Assembly: GCA_905221605.1 (NCBI GenBank)
Contig: CAJNDS010002449.1
Location: forward strand, 188,001 to 252,000
Direction: 5' to 3'
Source: Symbiodinium natans
Taxonomy: Eukaryota > Sar > Dinophyceae > Suessiales > Symbiodiniaceae
Length of the DNA stretch: 64,000 bases
Shown here: positions 20,567 through 28,998 of the stretch, piece after piece
How the letters are laid out: each line of letters opens with the position of its first letter
Position numbering within the stretch: the first letter of the stretch is position 1
The notes under the pieces: model-generated
Told to the model about the DNA's origin: nothing
The model's input: the letters and a program-made list of their open reading frames with translations, nothing else
The model's database searches: none
Made by a program: the position numbers and the translations under genes

Positions 20567-23500
20567 TCACAGGACACTGATCTTGAGGGAGCGCGCGATG
20601 GCGAGGCAGAGCGCGCGTGGGTAGGGCTGGGCACGCGCAGCGTAAGAAGTACCCGTGGCATCCGTCCCCTGCAGAAGGATGTGGCGCTGCCCTGATGCTG
20701 AACATCTGCCAAAGTGAGCATCGCATGTTCTGGAAACGGGCTGCAACCACTCAGCGGGCTCACAGAGAAAGAGCGTGGCTTTTCTCCAAGGCATCTTGTA
20801 TTGGCAGTAATCAACGGGGACGAACATGGCACCAGAGACCTGCAGGTGTTTGATTTGTGGCGTAAGCCAGGCTCGTGAGGAAGCTGGATTTTCAATGACC
20901 GAACGGATACCTCTTCGCCGGCAAGCATGGGCCAAATCGGTGGTGACCTGCAAGAGGGCGTTGCCGCGAGCCACCTTTGCCTGGTCTGCGCGACGAAGAT
21001 CAGGAAGCCCCAAGATGTGTTCACCATCGTCTCTCAGCGGAGGTGGACCACCATCATCCTTGCGAGCCCGCGACCAGGAGGTACCCGGCATCCCAAACCA
21101 CACCAAAACGATGGGGAGAGTATCAAGCATCTTGAAGATACGAGACAACACGCCTGTGCGAAGTACATCACAGCCATGACCATAGTCAATGTCGACAGCG
21201 ATGCATGCAAAGCCGCACTCAGCGCACGCCCGAGAGAGGTTCGCACTGCCAGAGAAAATTTCGAGGACCCAACATTTTGGCTGGCTTAACGAGTGAAAGA
21301 AGATCTTTGCATCAATCGGCCAAGGTCCTTCTCGGCCTGACCCGCTGCTTGTTGCACCTCCTGGGGCAGCTTCTGGAACTCGCCGGCTACCTTGCCGTGG
21401 GCCTCGTACCGCTTCACACTGGAGTCGGACCCCCAGCGCCCGCGGAGTTTTACTTCCATGAGCGACCTCAGGTTTGCCAGCCGGTCGTGACTGGGCCCGG
21501 AGTGCCTCAATTGATACATCACCGCGTATTGGCTTCCCAATCCCACTTGCTCCAAAGCTGATTCCCAATGTGCTCGTAGGAGAGGGTAGGTGAGCGCGAA
21601 GAGATCCTTTCCTTTCTTCAACTTGGCCAGCCGACCGAGCATGGGACCGAGCTGCGGCAAAGCAGGTGAGTCGATCACCACCGTCTCGTCCGAGAGCCCC
21701 ACTTTGCTGGATTCGTATCTCTCCAGGGGGTGGAGGTTGATCGTGAAGTGTTTGCTTGAACGGTTCGGCCTCACCACATCGTTGGCGTGGATTCCCAGCG
21801 CTTCGCCGGGTCGTAGGTAAGCCGAGAACATCAGCAGTATTGCCAGGGCCGCCTCCGGCAAGTTGCGAAGGAGCAGGTTTGTGGCGATGAGCGCCACAAG
21901 TAAGAAGGACAGGGGAGGCCTCGTCGCCCCTGGATCCAAGTTGGCCCAGCCCTTCAAGCATCTCCTGCACCTTGGCAACTGTCCCATCTGGGAAGAGCCG
22001 GGCCTGATGTCCAACACGGCCGCGAACGTTTTGTTGCCTTCTGAGATGTCGCTGCCTCCCAAAAACATGCTCTCGAGAAATTTTGCTAAGCATGCATCTA
22101 ACTTGGTCATGGGCATAGTGAATATGTTCTTGATCTTCGCCACCTGGAGAAACTTCTGGAGTCGCCTGCTGTAGTCGTTGGCCACTTCCTGCGAGATGGC
22201 AACCTGTTCCAGGAAAGTTTGCCCTGGGAACCGAGGCTGAGCTGAGGTGACCGCCAGCTTCTGTCGCTTCACCGCTTTCTCCTCCTTGGAGTTCCCCTGG
22301 ATTGATCTGCGAATGGAAGAGCGACGCGCCGACAAAGTGCTCGGCTCGGCTAGCTTGCTCTCCTTCAGCATCGGGATGGTGACGTTGGCGAGAAGGGGGT
22401 CCGGAGGGTCCGAGCAACTGCGACTTCTTTTCATGGACCTTGGCTTTGCGCTTGGCTTCCCATCGCCTCGAAGCATGGTCAGCAGGGTTGCGCTCACTGG
22501 GCACCCACCGGTGATGGAAAGTGCAGTTCGCGGCGATCACAAGGGCGCAAAGTCGCCGACACACCCGAAGCATAGGATAAGAAGCAGATCTGCCCTTCTC
22601 GGCACAAAGCACATTAGCAAGATTGTCGTTGAGATGAAGATGTTTCTTGCCGAAATTTTGCACCACCCTACACTTGTGGCGAACAGCCGCTACGACTCCT
22701 CTGGCTTCGAGAATGGTAATTGGTTCAGCATGATGCATCTCACACGCAAAAGCAACAGACCACTCAGAAGCTGTCATGAAATCATCGGGCACCTCGTTAA
22801 AGTCAGGGTTGATGGAAAATGGATCTTCGGGCAAGACAATGTGGGGCTTGACAGATTGAGTGTCACTGAAGGGATCCAGGCTAAGATCCTCTGCTCCACC
22901 GATGGCACTTTCACGCGGGGCCACAAAGTCACGGGCTTTGAACCTCCAGGCCTCCTTGCAGCGCCCTATCTCGGAAACTTGCTCTACCCCAGCATGCCGA
23001 CTGCACACCGCGATACCACTAAGTGACGCATCAGAAGCGGTAGGCACTTCAGACCAAACCCTTCTCAAGTTCGCATGGCATACTGGTAATAGATTTGCAA
23101 TCCACTCAGCTTCGCGAGCCGCAGAAGGCCATAGACGTCTCCGTGCTCTGTATGACCTTTGGATGAAATCATAGAGCGACCGCATACAGCAGAGCATTTC
23201 ACGACGCACAAGCATAAAGTGTATCGCGTGCCCCACTAATTTCTCAACGGCCCTTCCATTGACCCTTGGCCTGCGGGCCAGCCATCTAAAAGCAGCAATG
23301 ACCAAACCAACCTTATCAGGAACGGGCTTGACGACACCCGTGGCCCCATCGACGCTGAAGCCCAATGAGGTGGCTGAGGCGCATGCGTCGAGTTCTTCAT
23401 GCACTCCAAAGCCTAGAGTCCTGAGCCGCGCAACGGCCCCATCCTTTGCTTTCTGGACCCGTTCTTCGTCGGTGCCAGTCACATTAAGGTTGTCTGCATA

Positions 23501-24742
23501 GGCAATGACAGCAGGTTCACCCCCTGACAAGTCGGGAGCTGGACGGTCGGCTCGCACGAGTCGAGCATCGGAGAGGCCTGCTCCAATCAAAGCTTGCACT
23601 TGATGCACTCGTTGTGCCCACCACATGGCCCATGACCATCCCATGGGGACGACCCTGAAAGCTGGAAACACCAATCCCTCAACTGAAGCACCTGTCCAGT
23701 CCTTGTTCGCCACGCCCCAAGCATGAATGGCCTGCACGGGAATGGCGGGAAGACAAAAGAAAGGTTGTAACTCATGCGGTAGTCGAAGCGAGTAAAAATA
23801 GTCCTTTATATCAGATTGTGCAATGAAGAGGTCCTCGCCCAGCGGTATCTCCAACTGCGACCAGGAGCTTCCTGCGGCCAGGGCGATTGAGGGAGGTTCT
23901 CGAAACCGCTGGTTGACGCCCCGACAATCCAAAACCAAACGTAGCTTTCCGGACTTCTTAGTGACAAAGAAGGGGGTGATGAGATCACGAGGTTTCTCGG
24001 TGAACGAGACCATTCCACCCTCAAAAAGCCGCTGCACAAACTGCACATATGCCGCGCCATCTGTTTTGAGAACAGGATCCATGTATGGTCTAATGGTATC
24101 CCCAATCTCGATCTTGTGGCCCCACTCATCCGGAGACAGCAGCATGTTCCCCAAAGGGTCCTCCAAAATATCTCGACCAAAGTCATCGACAAGATCACGA
24201 AGGGCAGGAGGATCAGTCCCGACCTGCGGCAGCGAGACGAGGTCAGGTTGGTAGGGCCGCACGGTAGTCAAAGCCTCCTCCGAGTAGGAGAGGCAGGTTT
24301 GCAGAAGCGTTCGAGACGCCTCACGCTCACTGTACATGGGAATGCTTTCTGACACTGCCATCACCTGATTCAGAATCTGTGTCTGAGCCACCCTCTGCGC
24401 AAGGGTAGGATGTTCAGATTGCGGCAAATTCACTGGGGCCTGCGCATACATCTCGTTGAGCGATCCGATCACCTTGTTGGCCATTCCTGCCCTCCGATTG
24501 AACCGTGCCATCCGGCGTCGCTGAGACTGACTAGTATGTGCACTTGGATGCTCACGAAGGGGGATATTGGGCACAGGAAAAAGGTCTCTATGCCTGTCAG
24601 TACCCTCAAAATCAAAAAACGACGAAGTTTGCGAAGGATCCAAATTAGCGCCAGTAGCCTGCGCACATGGGCGGCCGCCGGCTCGGGCTGCTTGACTCAC
24701 CTTGGCGTCCCCAGCCCTCCAGGACGCCAATGGCATGCTCAT
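20567..24742 (-). CDS. Retroelement pol: reverse transcriptase, RNase H, methyltransferase-like
   Basis: Start chosen at the ATG at 24742-24740, which shares its A with the gag stop (TAATG), giving 1391 residues; the frame is open up to 24925. RT: LVLDCRGVNQRF, catalytic Asp in SDIKDYFYSL (about residue 310), and motif C reads YADN (about 415) instead of YxDD. RNase H: TASDASLSG, ILEARGVVAAVRH, HLNDNLAN and WVPSERNPADHASR (about 745-757), the last typical of DIRS RNase H. Roughly residues 760-1145 match no domain in this frame and overlap the tyrosine recombinase in the +1 frame. C-terminal methyltransferase-like domain: LEIFSGSANLSRAC (about 1162), GMPGTSWSRAR (about 1218) and ENPASSRAW (about 1285). 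The protein would synthesise cDNA; the methyltransferase role is unproven. The PC of cytosine-5 MTase motif IV would align with PG here, so the enzyme may be inactive. Confidence 0.9.
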   Translation of the reverse strand: MSMPLASWRAGDAKVSQAARAGGRPCAQATGANLDPSQTSSFFDFEGTDRHRDLFPVPNIPLREHPSAHTSQSQRRRMARFNRRAGMANKVIGSLNEMYAQAPVNLPQSEHPTLAQRVAQTQILNQVMAVSESIPMYSEREASRTLLQTCLSYSEEALTTVRPYQPDLVSLPQVGTDPPALRDLVDDFGRDILEDPLGNMLLSPDEWGHKIEIGDTIRPYMDPVLKTDGAAYVQFVQRLFEGGMVSFTEKPRDLITPFFVTKKSGKLRLVLDCRGVNQRFREPPSIALAAGSSWSQLEIPLGEDLFIAQSDIKDYFYSLRLPHELQPFFCLPAIPVQAIHAWGVANKDWTGASVEGLVFPAFRVVPMGWSWAMWWAQRVHQVQALIGAGLSDARLVRADRPAPDLSGGEPAVIAYADNLNVTGTDEERVQKAKDGAVARLRTLGFGVHEELDACASATSLGFSVDGATGVVKPVPDKVGLVIAAFRWLARRPRVNGRAVEKLVGHAIHFMLVRREMLCCMRSLYDFIQRSYRARRRLWPSAAREAEWIANLLPVCHANLRRVWSEVPTASDASLSGIAVCSRHAGVEQVSEIGRCKEAWRFKARDFVAPRESAIGGAEDLSLDPFSDTQSVKPHIVLPEDPFSINPDFNEVPDDFMTASEWSVAFACEMHHAEPITILEARGVVAAVRHKCRVVQNFGKKHLHLNDNLANVLCAEKGRSASYPMLRVCRRLCALVIAANCTFHHRWVPSERNPADHASRRWEAKRKAKVHEKKSQLLGPSGPPSRQRHHPDAEGEQASRAEHFVGASLFHSQINPGELQGGESGEATEAGGHLSSASVPRANFPGTGCHLAGSGQRLQQATPEVSPGGEDQEHIHYAHDQVRCMLSKISREHVFGRQRHLRRQQNVRGRVGHQARLFPDGTVAKVQEMLEGLGQLGSRGDEASPVLLTCGAHRHKPAPSQLAGGGPGNTADVLGLPTTRRSAGNPRQRCGEAEPFKQTLHDQPPPPGEIRIQQSGALGRDGGDRLTCFAAARSHARSAGQVEERKGSLRAHLPSPTSTLGISFGASGIGKPIRGDVSIEALRAQSRPAGKPEVAHGSKTPRALGVRLQCEAVRGPRQGSRRVPEAAPGGATSSGSGREGPWPIDAKIFFHSLSQPKCWVLEIFSGSANLSRACAECGFACIAVDIDYGHGCDVLRTGVLSRIFKMLDTLPIVLVWFGMPGTSWSRARKDDGGPPPLRDDGEHILGLPDLRRADQAKVARGNALLQVTTDLAHACRRRGIRSVIENPASSRAWLTPQIKHLQVSGAMFVPVDYCQYKMPWRKATLFLCEPAEWLQPVSRTCDAHFGRCSASGQRHILLQGTDATGTSYAARAQPYPRALCLAIARSLKISVL
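21286..22497 (-). CDS. Retroelement tyrosine recombinase in +1 frame inside pol
   Basis: A 403-codon frame, +1 relative to pol, open from a TGA near 22540; the nominal first codon at 22497 is GTG and there is no good independent start. It begins just where the RNase H motif ends and stops where the methyltransferase begins. Catalytic signature: first Arg in SAYLRPGEAL (about residue 230), YQLRHSGPSHD at the HxxR box (about 326, with Tyr at the His position), then RGRW, and the nucleophile Tyr in SVKRYE (about 363). It would integrate the circular cDNA intermediate. Expression probably needs a +1 ribosomal frameshift or splicing near 22500; the sequence does not say which. Confidence 0.85.
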   Translation of the reverse strand: MSATLLTMLRGDGKPSAKPRSMKRSRSCSDPPDPLLANVTIPMLKESKLAEPSTLSARRSSIRRSIQGNSKEEKAVKRQKLAVTSAQPRFPGQTFLEQVAISQEVANDYSRRLQKFLQVAKIKNIFTMPMTKLDACLAKFLESMFLGGSDISEGNKTFAAVLDIRPGSSQMGQLPRCRRCLKGWANLDPGATRPPLSFLLVALIATNLLLRNLPEAALAILLMFSAYLRPGEALGIHANDVVRPNRSSKHFTINLHPLERYESSKVGLSDETVVIDSPALPQLGPMLGRLAKLKKGKDLFALTYPLLRAHWESALEQVGLGSQYAVMYQLRHSGPSHDRLANLRSLMEVKLRGRWGSDSSVKRYEAHGKVAGEFQKLPQEVQQAAGQAEKDLGRLMQRSSFTR

Positions 24743-25935
24743 TACTGATTGCCGCCTCCACCCGAAGGATCCTTCTTTGGACCCCGCGGATTTCGGCGAC
24801 GGTTTTCGGCTTCCTCTCTCGCCTTCCTGGCCTCCTTGGCCACTGCTGCCTCGTTCTTGAGCTCCGAGGCGACGTGTGCCGCCAGACCTGGGTCGACCCC
24901 TTGAGTGGCCTTGCGGTACTTCCATCCCATGTACAAGTCGGCCGCCGAATAGTCCGGAGCCGATGGAGAGATCCTGTGAGCTTCTCGTATGACTTGCATT
25001 CGTCTGACCACTAGCTCTGCAGACTGAAGGGCTGGGACATGTAGTTGATCCACCACCAACATGCTTTCAAGGATGCGTGACAGACACTCGTGCTCGTAGA
25101 CGGATCTATCGCCTTTAGATATTTCAGCCTGACGCAGCCAAAACTCATGAAAAGTAGTTGGCGTGAGCCCCTGATCCCGGATCATCTTGATGACATTCAA
25201 CAGAGATGCAGGACCCTGAAGCTGAAGTCCTCCTCCTTGGGGAGAAACTTCACGCAGCAGCGCGACACAAGAGTTGAACTCTCTCCTCCGAATGCCCTGG
25301 GCATCAAAAGAGACAGGGAGCACCCTCACATCATCAAACTTCATCTCGGCAACTTTGTCAGCAGCAACCTTGCATGCAGCGATGACCTTGCCCTGTGATG
25401 GGACCAAAGCACGGTCTCCAGAGATGACGTGACCAAGCGGTAGCGGAGCGGGATCAGTTGCAATCACGTCCCCTTGCTGGTAGGCACCGCCTGTCTCCAT
25501 CGCCACCCAAGTTGTCACCACCCCCGCGGCAGCGACTGCCCCTTGGGCAGGGGCAGGTGGGGCTGCGCCGTGGACAGCTGGAGCTCCCACCACCGGCAAG
25601 GGCGCCGGCGGGGCCTGTGGCGCAGCCCTTCTCCTCTGGAGCTCATTGTCAGCCTCCCGCCGCCCGGACCTCAAGAGATCCCCAAAATGCCTCGCGTCCA
25701 TTGGTGCGAAGCCATACACTTGGCCTGCTGGCACTCCTCTAGGCACTCGGCCGTCTGCTGCATGCCAGAACCTTTGGATATCCGGATTCACTCCAGCATA
25801 GACTTCGGGATAAATGTCCCTATCCGGCGTGATGATCATCCACTCCTGCGGTTCCAACTCGGCGGCCAGGATGCGTGTGTGGTAAACTCCGGGATCCCCA
25901 TGATACAAGACATATACCACATCCCCAGCATTCAT
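24742..25935 (-). CDS. Retroelement gag-like ORF
   Basis: 397 codons from an ATG that follows the upstream ORF stop by 10 bp. The N-terminal ~70 residues form a compact SH3/chromo-like looking module (MNAGDVVYVLYHGD...). An Ala/Pro-rich linker follows at about 110-150, then a helical region of about 200 residues ending in a charged EAENRRRNPRG tail. No zinc knuckle was seen. By position this is the structural Gag; the identification rests on context rather than motif. Its stop TAA overlaps the pol ATG as TAATG, suggesting termination-reinitiation. Confidence 0.75.
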   Translation of the reverse strand: MNAGDVVYVLYHGDPGVYHTRILAAELEPQEWMIITPDRDIYPEVYAGVNPDIQRFWHAADGRVPRGVPAGQVYGFAPMDARHFGDLLRSGRREADNELQRRRAAPQAPPAPLPVVGAPAVHGAAPPAPAQGAVAAAGVVTTWVAMETGGAYQQGDVIATDPAPLPLGHVISGDRALVPSQGKVIAACKVAADKVAEMKFDDVRVLPVSFDAQGIRRREFNSCVALLREVSPQGGGLQLQGPASLLNVIKMIRDQGLTPTTFHEFWLRQAEISKGDRSVYEHECLSRILESMLVVDQLHVPALQSAELVVRRMQVIREAHRISPSAPDYSAADLYMGWKYRKATQGVDPGLAAHVASELKNEAAVAKEARKAREEAENRRRNPRGPKKDPSGGGGNQ

Positions 25936-25945
25936 GCTCCCTCAG

Positions 25946-26272
25946 CTAATTGTCCAGAATCTGCAAACCCTTGCTCGCTCCAAAGACGCCCTTGCCAGGA
26001 CGCCCTTTCAACGACAAAGTGAGTTCTTGGCCCCCACCTTCTGTATTGCGGAAACTGATCTTTAACACCAAGAAAAGATTGGCGCCGAGTAATGCAGTGA
26101 AGATCACAATGAAGACCCACAGGACTGCGTTGTTGTTGTTCTCCTGCCCTCTCTCCGGCGGGACTGCGCAGTGGCACTGGCAAACAGTTGGCTCTTTCGA
26201 TTCAATCGGCCTAGAGAAAATCCAACCAATTGCCAGCCCACTGAGACCTATCAGTCCATGGGCAGGATCCAT
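25946..26272 (-). CDS. Retroelement small membrane-protein ORF
   Basis: 108 codons, the first ORF, starting 7 bp inside A1. It has a hydrophobic N terminus (GLIGLSGLAIGWIF), a Cys-containing CQCHC segment at about residue 33, then a strong transmembrane helix (VLWVFIVIFTALLGANLFLV, about 50-70) and a basic/Gly tail. No family is recognised. A leading membrane ORF is unusual for a DIRS-type element. Confidence 0.65.
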   Translation of the reverse strand: MDPAHGLIGLSGLAIGWIFSRPIESKEPTVCQCHCAVPPERGQENNNNAVLWVFIVIFTALLGANLFLVLKISFRNTEGGGQELTLSLKGRPGKGVFGASKGLQILDN

Positions 26273-26279
26273 CTACTCT

Positions 26280-26356
26280 TCACAAGCGAGAGATCTCGAG
26301 AATGAGACGGCATTTTTCGTGCTATAAGTCATTTATGTGCAAGCACTGTACATGAC
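26280..26356 (-). repeat. Terminal repeat A1 of the retroelement
   Basis: 77-bp outer repeat at the transcriptional 5' end. Its outer edge ends in ATGAC (26352-26356). It includes the short palindrome GAGATCTC. Confidence 0.93.
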
Positions 26357-26639
26357 CTCTAACTATGTTAACTAAGAGTCTACTTCGATGCCTCCTTTTC
26401 CGTAAGCTAACGAAAATACGACGGCGATTTGTTGTTCTCATTCCTTTGGGTAAAACAAATAGCCCCCGATTACACCACATAACCAGCCCCGGATAGAACT
26501 AAGAATCGCCCTTCGATTGGCCACCAACTATGCAAGTCAAATTGCTTAGCTATGAAGATTTACGAAAATACAACTGAAGCAAACGGCCGTCTGTCTTTAA
26601 CCACTGGTTAAAGTCATTCATGGGCCCTTGTGTGAAATA

Positions 26640-27000
26640 ACTGAGTTGAAAAACTGGTCACATACTGGAGCCCAAATTTGCATACTCTGGAAAAGTTGGC
26701 CATACCAACTTTCTCCACGAAATTCTTTCGAAGATGTAGTTAGTTATAGAAAAAATGCCCGACCAACTTTCCGGATATTTCTAAAACTATGCATGGGTGA
26801 TTTCACGGGAAAGATGGGCCTACCAACGTTTTTCACGACATTCGAAGCGGTATTGGCGCTGTCAACATTTCCACGAAGTCCTGGTCCCAAAGTTCAAAAC
26901 CGTGGTCATGTTGGAGTGGGCCACACCAACTTTTTTCACGAAACCCGAGGAGGTGTTCGTGGAACAAGTTGGCCACAGTTGCAAGAAGCTAAGTTGTCCC
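26640..27000. repeat. Degenerate tandem repeat, unit about 100-118 bp
   Basis: Three diverged copies of GTTGGCCATACCAAC followed by TTTTTCACGA and AATTC/ACTTCG-like sequence start near 26695, 26813 and 26915. Between them are related CTGGTCCCAAA-like segments. No gene was seen. Confidence 0.55.
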
Positions 27001-27370
27001 GAATTTGAAAGTACGCTTTTGTTAACTACTGCCTTTTTTGAATTCCCCTGAGCACAAAACCCAAAACTTGAAACTTGACACACCAAGGCACGAGAGGAAT
27101 ATCATGAGCAGGGGCTGCAGTTCCCAAACGAATTTCATATCTGCTGAGTGCGTTGTCATCTTTTCAATGCATGGTTGGTTTGTAGGAGAATGTGCTTCGA
27201 CCCTTAAAGCTCACCGAATGCTTCTCCGACATGTTTTCTTTTCTTGTAGGGGAGATGTTCTTTGTCCAATAAATTGTTCGTTTTGGCCCAAAACTTCACA
27301 AAACGCGCATTTTCTGAGTTGTTCGTATGGAGTAGAAGCCCAAAGTGCCAAAGTGCAAGAAGCACGACGC

Positions 27371-28193
27371 CTTAGCAACACCACTCTCAATACTGATGGC
27401 CTTCTGATCCAGGTGCACAAGCGCCAATCCCTCTGTCGGGTCCAGCAGGCGGGCAATCAAGCGCCGAACCTGCGCCTGTGCTTGGGGCTTGCACGAAGAC
27501 TCTCGAGGTTCTTTTTTGGGGCAAGAGCCTCTGTAACATGCCGTTTCGTCAAGTCGCAGGATATGCAGGACCAACACGTCTGGTACTTTTCTTGGGTGCA
27601 GCCATCCCAAACCTCCTCCCAAGCTTGCCCTCGAGTGACAAAGCTTATTGATCTCGAGGGCTGCAACCATGCCGCCCGCACTTCGGAATCGAACAAATAT
27701 TTGGGCAATCCAGCCTTCAGACACAAGATAGTCGAACAAAATCAGCGCGCGCCACGCATCATTTTCTACCCACTGCAGAAATCCCAAGAACTCTAGATCC
27801 TGGAATCTTGAAAGCTGAGTTTGCAGAACGACACTCGACCAAGTGGCAAACTTGTCGTGCGCGAGGATGAGGTATGCCAGGGCAGCCTGCCGAAAGCCTC
27901 AAAAAAAAGTCGGGGCGGTGGAAGCCCGTGACAACGCAAAGGGCGATCACAACTTGCGAGGACTACCAAAACCACGTAAGCCGCAAGTCGCACTTGCCTC
28001 GCACAAGCCGGGCTCAACTTGCTCAGCCCATGCTGAAAGTGCACACCTTCCGAATGTCGCCCTGGAACTCTGCAGCTCCGTCGACACCTCCGCAGTCATC
28101 TTGTCCCCACAGAGGTCTGCGGAGGAAGCAGCTGCCGGTGTCCTGTCAAACTTCAGACGGTTGGGCTGTGCGGAGTAAGCTTTGACCTCATGG
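27371..28193 (-). CDS. Three-exon gene fragment, unknown function, GC-AG introns
   Basis: Exon 28193-27998 ends at GAG|GCAAGTG, a near-ideal GC donor. After 111 bp, TTTCGGCAG opens exon 27886-27629, which ends at AGG|GCAAGC. After 153 bp, exon 27475-27371 follows and ends at AAG|GCGTCG. All three exons join in phase 0, giving about 186 residues with features such as AALAYLILAHDKF, GFLQWVENDAWRAL and LDPTEGLALVHLDQK. The middle part looks alpha-helical. No family is recognised. The 5' end is open; a terminal mini-exon ending KMRVL-stop near 27296 is possible. The boundaries rest on splice signals and phase only. Confidence 0.45.
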
Positions 28194-28461
28194 CTGCAAT
28201 TGGAGACTTAGAATGAAGGGTTGAGTTCTCGAGTTTTGTCAGGGCCTGGTGCATCCAACGCAGTCCTGGCCTGCGGGTCCTACTCCGAAGGGCGTGGCTA
28301 GTGGGGTGCCTAGGGCCTATGGCAGATCTGCTGCCCGTGAGGTCTGGGAGAGGACTTTCGGCATGCAGTGGACTCAGTGTTTGTGTCTGTGAGATGGGGT
28401 TCACATCAAAGATACTACGTATACAGTCGCCAAGTCGGCTTGCAATAGACACCGATGATGC

Positions 28462-28462
<1 letters not shown>

Positions 28463-28528
<66 letters not shown>
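28463..28528. repeat. (CAG)22 trinucleotide repeat
   Basis: Twenty-two uninterrupted CAG triplets. A plus-strand frame (28301-28570) would encode poly-glutamine within IDTDDA...HDTCAANVRLG; the minus frame encodes poly-Cys. It is not established that either is translated. Confidence 0.97.
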
Positions 28529-28530
<2 letters not shown>

Positions 28531-28837
28531 CGATACATGTGCGGCCAATGTGCGACTGGGGCCATCCTGATCATGATTTATGCTCTATGCCGCGCCCTTC
28601 ATGTCCGGTACCTGGCTAGTAGGAACGCTGGCATGGCACATTTTTTCCAATGGCGCGAGCCCCCCCCGATTTCTTGCGCACATTCCCCCGAACACAGCTT
28701 CCCACACACCTCACCACACCAGAAAGGATAGTTCGAGCCCGTGAGCGGTAGTGTCTGGCTGCTGGCAACATAAACGCAGAGTGAAAGTGCATGGGAAGAT
28801 GCAGAAAAATGTACTGGCAATCTCTTCACCCGGGCAG

Positions 28838-28998
28838 TGTTCGTACATGTTTCTCTTTCGGCCACTTCGCCCCTACGTCTTGCGCACTACGCCCATGGGA
28901 ATTGCGAAGGTGAAGATTACCCGTGTGCAGCAGCGGACGATCTTACTTCCTGGTGCAAAAGAGCCTGCGGCTGCAAACCTGAACATCGAGGCTCGTGA
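28838..28998 (+). CDS. Possible terminal exon, Cys-rich
   Basis: After a TCTTCACCCGGGCAG acceptor, a phase-2 frame of 53 codons reads with protein-like content: ATSPLRLAHYAHGN then GEDYPCAAADDLTSWCKR and a TGA stop at 28996. It contains five cysteines. No upstream partner or family is recognised. Confidence 0.25.

Larger units (their letters stand above)
20183..26356 (-). mobile_element. Tyrosine-recombinase retrotransposon (DIRS superfamily, PAT/Ngaro-like), full length
   Basis: A 6174-bp element transcribed from the minus strand. In minus-strand order: A1 (26356-26280); a 108-codon membrane ORF; a gag-like ORF; pol with RT and RNase H; a tyrosine recombinase in the +1 frame; a methyltransferase-like domain; then B1 (20551-20417), A2 (20421-20345), a 27-bp spacer and B2 (20317-20183). 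This A1-ORFs-B1-A2-B2 split direct repeat is characteristic of PAT and Ngaro elements; PAT also carries a methyltransferase domain. B1 and B2 are identical over 135 bp and A1/A2 differ at one base of 77. No in-frame stop was seen in the ORFs. Both facts point to a young, possibly active copy. There is no long target-site duplication, as expected of recombinase-mediated insertion. Confidence 0.92.

Noticed and set aside
22860-24254. Plus-strand frames of 100-143 codons in the retroelement
   Set aside because: They are antisense shadows of the pol ORF, which has clear RT and RNase H motifs.
28463-28528. CRISPR array or other prokaryotic system
   Set aside because: No spaced direct repeats with unique spacers occur anywhere in the window; all tandem arrays are contiguous, and the genes are eukaryotic.
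28153-28548. Minus-strand poly-Cys protein
   Set aside because: The Cys run is the antisense of (CAG)22 and the rest lacks protein-like character.
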